DNA of 64,000 bases, from positions 62,001 to 126,000 of the IMG/VR virus record IMGVR_UViG_3300029911_000001. One strand, written 5' to 3'. A model generated the notes under the pieces. The model was not told where the DNA came from and did no database searches. It saw nothing but the letters and a program-made list of their open reading frames with translations. Origin of the DNA: a virus. This document shows, in pieces, positions 47,289 to 53,098 of this stretch (position 1 is the stretch's first letter; the number at the start of each line of letters is the position of its first letter). The position numbers were made by a program, and so were the translations under genes.

Positions 47289-48113
47289 TCATCGTTTGCA
47301 AATGTGAATCGCGGGGAGGTTATCTCCCCGCGATTCACATTGAATTGGAACCCCGGCTAACTTCAGTTCGGTGATGGAGTCGGCTACTCTCTTTTTCCTC
47401 CACGCAGCACGTGACTTAGCAAGCAGCTTCTCTTCTGGTGTGATGCTTCGCCACGAGGACTTGTACTCACACACCTGAGGTTCGGTGTAGGGTTTTATCC
47501 ACTTGCAGAGCACAATCTTCTTGGAGACATCTTCACGATTGAAGGGGTTGCCGCGTAGTCCTCCCGTCAGCCCCTTCCCTACGTGGTTCTTTGTGTTTCC
47601 CGATGTTTCCCCTACTCGCTCCCAGTTGTCCGCAATGTAGAGCCCCCCTACACGCTGCGTAGTGGCGTCTAGCTCTGCGTACTCCACGAAGGTCTCAAAC
47701 CCGTAAGGCTTCACCCCGTACAGAGCTTCCCAATCCTTGACGACAATCTTACGCCACATGGCAACAATTCTGGACGCCAGATTGGGTTCATGTAGCTCCA
47801 GTCGGAACAGAGTGTTGTCGATGATACCGTTGATGACCTTCTCGCGGTTCTCCTTGGTTATATGGAAGAACTTGTCTCGCACGCTCGTAGCATAGACAGC
47901 GGAGCCGCCAGAGATAGCTCCGACGTTCTGCCAGCCATCTACAGTCTCGTACCAAATGAGATAGTGAATCTGCTGTCCATGGTGCCCACGAACATCACCC
48001 ACGGCCTTCGACTTATCCGTCCGACCATCGGCGGACATCTTACGCACGTAGTGATTCTTCTCGAACACCTTGATGTCCGAACTACTACAGAACTGAAAGA
48101 ACAGTCGCTTCAC
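47289..48113 (-). CDS. DUF4338/DruA-like protein
   Basis: This gene encodes 274 residues. NTLFRLELHEPNLASRIVAM and the following W-x-ALYGVKPYGFETFVEYAE, then GGLYIADNWERVGETSG, match the core of DUF4338 proteins: NLASRIL, YGYRPLLLETFV, GTCYRAANWIRVGQT. The family includes DruA of Druantia defence systems and transposon-associated proteins. It is convergent with the AIPR-like gene and both ends meet at a long inverted repeat. A role in defence, counter-defence or transposition is possible. The C-terminal 40 residues are basic. Confidence 0.65.
   Translation of the reverse strand: MKRLFFQFCSSSDIKVFEKNHYVRKMSADGRTDKSKAVGDVRGHHGQQIHYLIWYETVDGWQNVGAISGGSAVYATSVRDKFFHITKENREKVINGIIDNTLFRLELHEPNLASRIVAMWRKIVVKDWEALYGVKPYGFETFVEYAELDATTQRVGGLYIADNWERVGETSGNTKNHVGKGLTGGLRGNPFNREDVSKKIVLCKWIKPYTEPQVCEYKSSWRSITPEEKLLAKSRAAWRKKRVADSITELKLAGVPIQCESRGDNLPAIHICKR
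47301..47341. terminator. Long perfect inverted repeat between convergent genes
   Basis: AATGTGAATCGCGGGGAG and its exact complement (18 pairs) separated by 5 bases. It follows the AIPR-like stop and overlaps the last codons of the DruA-like gene, so it probably serves as a terminator in both directions while encoding protein on the minus strand. Confidence 0.6.
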
Positions 48114-48769
48114 TTTTTCAACCCTTCATCAAAGAACACTTTCTGGCTGTCAGGGATAAACGTTCGGATTTTATCCGGGTCTTGAGGGCTACGGAGAGTG
48201 AACCCATGCTCCACTAATGCCCAAAACATCTGATGGCGACTAATCAATCCCACTCGTTCGGTCTGTTGTAATGCAATAGAGTCTGGGATGTTGTCCGTGG
48301 GGATGAAGTGAATATTGACCTCTACCGCCCACTTAGCCTCAGGCGCGATGTTATATAATCCCTTTGTAGGGACGATGGTTTCACCCGTAAGAGAATGGTA
48401 ATGATTGACAACCACATCATCGTACTTCGGTGGGGCTTCGAGGTAGAAGTGTACCTGTCCCGGCCCTACAAGGTATCCAAGGAACCGGGCTAAGTTACCC
48501 TCGCTGTCCCATACGAGCTTGTCAATGCTCAGGAACCCTGGACGCTTACGTTGTTCGATTTCCGCTTTAAGAGCAATCTCACGGAGAATGTTTTTGGTCA
48601 TTTCCCGCTTGGCTTGAAAAGCGAAGGTTCTCTGGGAACCATCGGTGTATTCAACAATAACCTTGTCTCCGGGGGTGTCAATGCTGACCACTTTGAATTC
48701 TCGGTCGGAGTAGTTAGGGCCTGTACGGTCTATACCTATACTTCCCACAGTAAATGTGTTGTCGTTCAT
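48110..48769 (-). CDS. Unknown protein in the DruA/XF1762 cluster
   Basis: This gene encodes 219 residues from ATG 48769 (MNDNTFTVGSIGIDRTGPNY). It has a beta-rich N-terminal domain (FKVVSIDTPGDKVIVEYTDG, about residues 23-45) and a mixed C-terminal part. It overlaps the DruA-like gene start by 4 bases. No family recognised. The neighbouring genes suggest an accessory role in the same module. Confidence 0.55.
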   Translation of the reverse strand: MNDNTFTVGSIGIDRTGPNYSDREFKVVSIDTPGDKVIVEYTDGSQRTFAFQAKREMTKNILREIALKAEIEQRKRPGFLSIDKLVWDSEGNLARFLGYLVGPGQVHFYLEAPPKYDDVVVNHYHSLTGETIVPTKGLYNIAPEAKWAVEVNIHFIPTDNIPDSIALQQTERVGLISRHQMFWALVEHGFTLRSPQDPDKIRTFIPDSQKVFFDEGLKK

Positions 48770-48783
48770 TCTCTGAAATACTG

Positions 48784-49371
48784 TTACAGGAGCTTTCCCC
48801 ACCGCTGTTTTTTCATAAAAGTAATAGGGGTAATCTCATGACCATTGGGTCGGTTCGTTCGTTTACCTTGTGGGGTTCCTCCACATCCAGTTTTCTCCAG
48901 AACCCAACCTGCGGCTCTAAGACTGGTACCGGGCTCTGTTTCAAGAATGTAGGTTTGAATTTTTCTGTAGCCCATCGTTTTGGCGATACGAGTACAGGCA
49001 CTGTAGAGAAGGCTACAGACGTTATCTGTACCATTTGTGACCAGTCGGCAGACTTCGAGGGTAAGCCCGTCGTCAAGAGCCATACAGGCAGGTCTCATAC
49101 AAATAGCGGCACCCACCAACTTACCCTCTTTGGAGCAACCGATAGAAAACTTGGCGACTCGAATGGGCTTGTGGTGACGGTGTAGTTGGTCAACCAGTTC
49201 GTTAGCTTGGCGCAAATGGAGTGGTACGACTGTAAGCTTGGCTGCTTGTCTTATGGCTCGGGCGGCTTTTACTTCTACCCGTTTCCTATAGGCTCGTTGT
49301 GCTGCGGCGTGGTCTTTATGAATCTTAGGACGACCGACTTTACCCTTTGGTGATTTAATTAGTTTCATCAC
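48784..49371 (-). CDS. XF1762-like (GNAT-fold) protein
   Basis: This gene encodes 195 residues. A basic N-terminus (KGKVGRPKIHKDHAAAQRAY) precedes the core. LTLEVCRLVTNGTDNVCSLL, then YSACTRIAKTMGYRKIQTYI and EPGTSLRAAGWV match XF1762-type proteins, which have an acetyltransferase-like fold. They occur in phages and mobile elements with unknown substrate. It overlaps the 49355 gene by 17 bases. It is part of the minus-strand set read away from the nucleotidyltransferase. Confidence 0.6.
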   Translation of the reverse strand: MMKLIKSPKGKVGRPKIHKDHAAAQRAYRKRVEVKAARAIRQAAKLTVVPLHLRQANELVDQLHRHHKPIRVAKFSIGCSKEGKLVGAAICMRPACMALDDGLTLEVCRLVTNGTDNVCSLLYSACTRIAKTMGYRKIQTYILETEPGTSLRAAGWVLEKTGCGGTPQGKRTNRPNGHEITPITFMKKQRWGKLL

Positions 49372-49777
49372 TTTGAGAGTTTGTTTTCCTGCACACGTGC
49401 TTAGCCTGTTGTTTTTCTATCCAAGCTATGAATACTTCTTCTCTTAGTGAGAATGTATGGGGAGAGAACGTGGGTAGGTCTTCCCCCTTATAGGAAGTGA
49501 GGTCGAACCTCTTAAGTTCAGGTTGATGGTAAACGAAGTAGGCAGGAACCCCTAGAATACGAGCCATGTTCCGAACGTATGTCGAGTGGCGATAGGCCCA
49601 CAGTGGGCCCTTGTTCTGACGTTTTACCTCCCAAAGCAAAATCGGAAGGTTGCACATTGGGCATATGGGTACTACGTCGAAGTCACATGCGCGAATACCC
49701 TTAGGTTTCCGCATTGTGGCAGAGAAATCCAAGTCTCGGTCACCAGTTCGTTCCACATTGTTTTTAGTACCAACCAT
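49355..49777 (-). CDS. Unknown protein, CPMC motif
   Basis: This gene encodes 140 residues from ATG 49777 (MVGTKNNVERTGDRDLDFSA). A longer frame would run into the tRNA-like element at 49808-49882 and is rejected. It contains ICPMCNLPILLWEVKRQNKG near residue 40 and an aromatic-rich middle. Possibly a nuclease-related small domain (the DFDVVPICPMC...EVK order is seen in some PD-(D/E)xK proteins), but I would not assign it. Confidence 0.5.
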   Translation of the reverse strand: MVGTKNNVERTGDRDLDFSATMRKPKGIRACDFDVVPICPMCNLPILLWEVKRQNKGPLWAYRHSTYVRNMARILGVPAYFVYHQPELKRFDLTSYKGEDLPTFSPHTFSLREEVFIAWIEKQQAKHVCRKTNSQSDETN

Positions 49778-49807
49778 AAACTGAGAAGCCCTTGACTCAC
49801 AGAAATT

Positions 49808-49882
49808 TGGAGCGGGTGGGTGGCTTCGACACCCCATTCCTTATGGTGGAATTCCGTAAGGTCTTACTTAGATGACACCCGC
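49808..49882 (-). tRNA. tRNA-like element with enlarged anticodon-loop region
   Basis: GCGGGTG pairs with CACCCGC, followed by discriminator T and an encoded CCA. A T arm-like hairpin with loop GTCGAAG or TCGAAGC is present. The anticodon stem CCTTA/TAAGG encloses 13 bases instead of 7 (CGGAATTCCACCA), including a GGAATTCC palindrome. No standard anticodon can be read. A promoter for the plus-strand nucleotidyltransferase overlaps its 5' end. It may be a decayed tRNA or a tRNA mimic. Confidence 0.4.
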
Positions 49883-49892
49883 TATGTATAAT
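49864..49892 (+). promoter_or_regulatory. Promoter-like pair before the nucleotidyltransferase
   Basis: TTACTT and TATAAT with 17 bases between, 33 bases upstream of the 49926 ATG. It overlaps the tRNA-like element on the other strand. Confidence 0.45.
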
Positions 49893-49925
49893 ACTGATTA
49901 TCCCCTCCACTAATAGAGGAAAGAT

Positions 49926-50306
49926 ATGCAATTTGTCTCTAAGTTTCTCCAAGCCGCAGTCACAGCCGACCTCAATCAGCTACGCGAATACGCCAAGCAG
50001 GTTGTTGCGGGAGGCGTAGTCAAGCACGTGTATCTCATCGGGAGTACGGCGGCACGAGGTACAGGTCAGGACATCGACATACTCTATGACTTTGGAGATG
50101 CAGGTCTGGACAGAGATGAGGCGACCGCGACTGAGCAGCTTGAACAACTGGTTGAGAGTACCAGTATAGACTCTGACAGCTATGACTCCTTCTACAAGGT
50201 AGATGGTAGGTTCTTCCACCTGTCCTGTGGGGCCGGACGGTGCATCATTGAAAACACAGACTACGGAAAGGAACAGCAGGGTAAGCCTATGGTGACTCTA
50301 GCTTGA
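49926..50306 (+). CDS. Small nucleotidyltransferase (MNT/HEPN antitoxin-like)
   Basis: This gene encodes 126 residues. VYLIGSTAARGTGQDIDILY (residues 36-54) is the classical nucleotidyltransferase signature: G39-S40, then D49-x-D51, the metal-binding pair. Minimal nucleotidyltransferases transfer AMP or other nucleotides and in bacteria act as antitoxins for HEPN partners. No HEPN partner is seen next to it here. AGAGGAAAG lies before ATG. Its stop overlaps the next start (TTGA). Confidence 0.7.
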   Translation: MQFVSKFLQAAVTADLNQLREYAKQVVAGGVVKHVYLIGSTAARGTGQDIDILYDFGDAGLDRDEATATEQLEQLVESTSIDSDSYDSFYKVDGRFFHLSCGAGRCIIENTDYGKEQQGKPMVTLA

Positions 50307-50425
50307 AACTCACACTCATGCTGTTGACCGTATTCCTCGTCGGTCAGACCGCCCGTCAAACCGGGCCGGTGGCTCATGACCGCACGCCGCACATACCGAG
50401 CCACCAGCACTCACACAAAAAATAG
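50303..50425 (+). CDS. Small secreted or membrane peptide
   Basis: TTG 50303 overlaps the previous stop. The 40 residues start MKLTLMLLTVFLVGQTARQT, a signal-peptide or single-helix pattern, and end with a His-rich tail (PHIPSHQHSHKK). It ends with TAG. It lies in front of the endolysin region, so a lysis-related function is conceivable, but nothing identifies it as a holin or spanin. Confidence 0.5.
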   Translation: MKLTLMLLTVFLVGQTARQTGPVAHDRTPHIPSHQHSHKK

Positions 50426-50442
50426 GTTTCTGACCCATAGGT

Positions 50443-51093
50443 ATGGGTCAGTTTTATGTCTATGAATACCTGCGTTCTGATGGTACCCCTTACTACATAG
50501 GTAAGGGTAAGGAGGCTCGTGCCTTTCATCCTTACTACAGGGCTGTAGCCACCCCCAAGGACAAGGAACGTATCCGTTTTGTAGCTACGGAACTATCTGA
50601 ACCGGATGCTCTACAAGCTGAGATGTTTCTTATCTTCATGCATGGGCGTAAGGATAAGAGAACCGGGTGCCTTCGTAATTTGACCGATGGGGGGGAGGGT
50701 ACTTCGGGGCATACCCACACTGATGAGTGGAAACTAGCTGCGTCGAAGAGAATGAAGGGGCACATAAAATCCCCACTTACTTGTAGTCGAATAAGCAGTG
50801 CTAAGAAGGGTAAACCTGTCAGCCTAGCTCAAAAACAGAGTATATCAAGAGCCCTCAAAGGGCGGCTGTTCAGTGATGATACCCGCCAACTAATTTCTGC
50901 TGCAAAACGTAATGTCCCCCTTCCTTCAATGCGAGGGTCAGGAAACCCTCGTGCCAAAGTAACCGATGTTGATGTCATTGCGATTCGCAACGGTAGTTTG
51001 AAGGAAAGAACTGCCCGAGAAAACCTCGGACTATCCCATACCCAATTTTACCGTTTGAAAAGAGGAGAACAATGGCAATTACAATCGACGTGA
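50443..51093 (+). CDS. GIY-YIG homing endonuclease
   Basis: This gene encodes 216 residues beginning MGQFYVYEYLRSDGTPYYIG then KGKEARAF, a clear GIY-YIG start with the V-Y and Y-I-G pair and downstream E (AEMFLIF). The middle has NUMOD-like basic repeats (SRISSAKKGKPVSLAQKQSI). The C-terminus contains ARENLGLSHTQFYRLKRGEQ, a helix-turn-helix. The end overlaps the endolysin start by 22 bases and supplies its ribosome-binding site, so the insertion keeps the lysis gene working. Confidence 0.85.
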   Translation: MGQFYVYEYLRSDGTPYYIGKGKEARAFHPYYRAVATPKDKERIRFVATELSEPDALQAEMFLIFMHGRKDKRTGCLRNLTDGGEGTSGHTHTDEWKLAASKRMKGHIKSPLTCSRISSAKKGKPVSLAQKQSISRALKGRLFSDDTRQLISAAKRNVPLPSMRGSGNPRAKVTDVDVIAIRNGSLKERTARENLGLSHTQFYRLKRGEQWQLQST

Positions 51094-51566
51094 AACTGAA
51101 GACTTTTCTTTCACTTATAAGTTGGAGCGAAGGAACGAGCATCGCCCCTCTCACCAAGAACCTTGGCTACGATGTCATCGTTACCGGCATCCACGGCCCC
51201 TCTGTGTTCACCGACTACACCGACCACCCGTTCGCCCATGGTGGCTCCGTGCAGTTCCACTTGAACCCACCTGAGTTCTCAACCGCTGCTGGCCGTTATC
51301 AGGTTCTGGCTCATTACTTTGAGGCGTACAAGGCACAGCTTGGACTCCCTGATTTCTCACCAGCATCGCAGGACAGGGTTGCCATTCAGCAAATCTCTGA
51401 ACGCAATTCCATCCACTTGATTGAGCAGGGCAACATCGCGGGAGCCATCACGGCGTGCTCCAACATTTGGGCATCGTTCCCCGGCAATGACTATGGACAG
51501 GGCGGTCACTCACTTGCCGGTCTGGTCGCCAAGTACACCGCTGACCTAGCCGCTCTTGGCGGCTAG
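51072..51566 (+). CDS. R: Lambda R-type endolysin (lytic transglycosylase)
   Basis: This gene encodes 164 residues, close to lambda R. FLSLISWSEGT has the catalytic Glu at residue 20. GYDVIVTG, FTDYTDHPF, STAAGRYQ and DFSPASQDRVAIQQI-x-ER follow in the lambda order, with SNIWASFPGNDYGQGGHS near the end. The enzyme cuts peptidoglycan between MurNAc and GlcNAc at lysis. GAGGAGAACA lies upstream inside the GIY-YIG gene. It ends in TAG; a readthrough frame of about 59 codons follows but is probably irrelevant. No signal sequence, so a holin is needed. Confidence 0.9.
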   Translation: MAITIDVKLKTFLSLISWSEGTSIAPLTKNLGYDVIVTGIHGPSVFTDYTDHPFAHGGSVQFHLNPPEFSTAAGRYQVLAHYFEAYKAQLGLPDFSPASQDRVAIQQISERNSIHLIEQGNIAGAITACSNIWASFPGNDYGQGGHSLAGLVAKYTADLAALGG

Positions 51567-51632
51567 TTCCTTAGGGGGAGTTGCGGTGCAGCCGCACTCT
51601 TCTCCCCCGCAGTCCCCGATGTAGAAGCACCA

Positions 51633-51704
51633 TTAGCCGTTATGCCTGTCCCAGTCGTGTCCGCACTTCGGACATGCTTCAGGCTGGTCGGTCGTAGAGC
51701 CCAT
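51633..51704 (-). CDS. 23-residue zinc-knuckle frame ending at an internal-looking TAA
   Basis: ATG 51704 overlaps the previous gene; the frame MGSTTDQPEACPKCGHDWDR-HNG ends at TAA 51633-51635. The same frame continues after the stop with WCFYIGDCGGEECGCTATPP to a TAG at 51546. Cys pairs before and after the stop together make a plausible zinc ribbon. It may be a truncated gene, or the TAA is read through. Confidence 0.45.
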   Translation of the reverse strand: MGSTTDQPEACPKCGHDWDRHNG

Positions 51705-52002
51705 TACCCGGCCCTCTGTCCTCGTCACGAGTAATTACGGTTCCGTAATCTCTGCGTTCGGGGATAGGGCTGGAGTCCTTGTCAGCCCTTTCGATAGCTA
51801 CAGTCGCTACCGGCACACCGGCAATGTCTCCCGTCGCAACCTTCGCAACCTGTGTGTCATCCACCGTTCGTGCCAGCTTGAGAGCCTGATACAGATGGTA
51901 GATGGCAAGACCCTCTTCAGGGTTGATACCTGCTCCTGCGTGTACGTGAACCACCCGGTTCAGGTACTCATACAGGTCATCTTGCAACATGATAATCTTC
52001 AT
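51679..52002 (-). CDS. Small helical protein, unknown function
   Basis: This gene encodes 107 residues beginning MKIIMLQDDLYEYLNRVVHV. The N-terminal half is helical with LAIYHLYQALKLARTVDDTQ. The C-terminal half is charged and probably disordered (ERADKDSSPIPERRDYG). ATGA overlap with the MazG-like frame upstream. No family recognised. Confidence 0.55.
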   Translation of the reverse strand: MKIIMLQDDLYEYLNRVVHVHAGAGINPEEGLAIYHLYQALKLARTVDDTQVAKVATGDIAGVPVATVAIERADKDSSPIPERRDYGTVITRDEDRGPGNGLYDRPA

Positions 52003-52284
52003 ACGTTTCCGCCTGTGAACCGGTCAAGTGAGTTGAGGGCCTTGATAGCCATGGCTGCGACCTGAATCAACTCAGCACGCAATGCTACCTTGCTCCGGTC
52101 TTTCTGTTTTTGTTTGGTGATGTCCCACACTTCATCTAGCTCTTCAAGAATGACCGAGTATGCTTCATGGAGATTGAAAAACTTCTCTCCATGACGCTTA
52201 GCTCGTGTGAGTTCCCGGTCTGTCCTTGGCAAGCTTAGGGCTGATGTTGTCTAGGGTAGGATACCCTCTTGTATTAGTCGCCAT
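51999..52284 (-). pseudogene. MazG-like NTP-pyrophosphohydrolase gene with apparent frameshift
   Basis: ATG 52284 has a good GAGG site and encodes MATNTRGYPTLDNISPKLAK-DR then an unrelated end at TAA. The frame 51999-52232 gives KFFNLHEAYSVILEELDEVW then KVALRAELIQVAAMAIKAL, the E-x-x-E...EL-x-x-x-A layout of MazG-like all-alpha NTP pyrophosphohydrolases that cleave dNTPs or NTPs. Removing one base near 52222 would join both parts into an intact protein of about 94 residues. The second frame alone could start at TTG 52232. Confidence 0.5.
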
Positions 52285-52291
52285 TGAAACC

Positions 52292-52879
52292 TCAATAGCT
52301 ACTAATACTGCTCCTGAAGGGTGAGTTCACCATAGATATATTCACGGCTGTAAAGTCATTTCTCCGACCCCAGAGCCATGCTTGCCTTTCATCAGAAAAG
52401 TACACATCCACAACAGGCCGAGACTCTCCGGGCATAATATCCACGAACCGGGCGATGGTCTTCTTGTGACTGTGTTTTTGAACAAGAACAATGAGGTCGT
52501 TCATGTGGGCGTGTAGATGGCTCTGTGCCGCTGGGGACAGGGCAACGTATACGACCGCATTCTCAGGCAGCGTATGTTGGGCAACTGCATAGACGTGTTC
52601 CACGCTTCTTCCGTTCGCGAACTTGGCGTTCGGCGACGATGACTTGGTGTAAGCGGTCACCTGTACTGGCGTCTGATTTTTTTCGAGGAACCCCAGTTTA
52701 CCTTCAGCAACCGCGAGGCGGGTTTGGACTTGCTTCAACTGGGTCTGGGAGAGATTGAGGTCTTGCTGGGTTTGAGTGAGTTGACACACGAGGGCATGAT
52801 TCTGCTGATGCAGAACCTCAACCATCGTGCAAAATGCAACAGAGATGAATAGAGCTAAAATTAGCTTGAGTTTGTTCAT
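52292..52879 (-). CDS. Membrane-anchored protein with 3D/DPBB-like domain
   Basis: This gene encodes 195 residues. A single N-terminal membrane helix (MNKLKLILALFISVAFCTMV) is followed by a coiled coil (about 30-68), then a beta-barrel-like domain. VTAYTKSSSPNAKF, VYAVAQHTLP, ARFVDIM and V-x-D-x-V-D-V-Y-F with WGRRNDF match the strand order of 3D/double-psi barrel proteins, some of which bind or cut peptidoglycan. It lies near the endolysin and may act in lysis or as a spanin-like anchor. The catalytic aspartates of the 3D family are present as D residues but not proven. Confidence 0.55.
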   Translation of the reverse strand: MNKLKLILALFISVAFCTMVEVLHQQNHALVCQLTQTQQDLNLSQTQLKQVQTRLAVAEGKLGFLEKNQTPVQVTAYTKSSSPNAKFANGRSVEHVYAVAQHTLPENAVVYVALSPAAQSHLHAHMNDLIVLVQKHSHKKTIARFVDIMPGESRPVVDVYFSDERQAWLWGRRNDFTAVNISMVNSPFRSSISSY

Positions 52880-53012
52880 AGCGAGTGTGGGTTGTTCGGA
52901 CTACTGACAATGCGCTCGTATAACTCCTTTCGCCATCTAAGTAGAATACCAGAGGGGCTGGGGTTTGAATACATAAAACGTTATGTGGTTTAGATACAGT
53001 AGGTTACCTGCA

Positions 53013-53049
53013 CCAAAAAATAAAAGAGACGCCTCCCGTGTGGGAGGCG
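53013..53049 (-). terminator. Rho-independent terminator of the hub operon
   Basis: CGCCTCCC-ACAC-GGGAGGCG followed on the minus strand by TCTCTTTTATTTTTT. It ends the transcript of the 53099-64000 genes. Confidence 0.85.
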
Positions 53050-53098
53050 AGGCTCTACCTAATGATTAGATAGTCCCGAAATTATAAACTACTTAGAT

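Noticed and set aside
49778-49837. N-terminal extension of the 49355 gene
   Set aside because: It would run into the tRNA-like element and lacks a ribosome-binding site.
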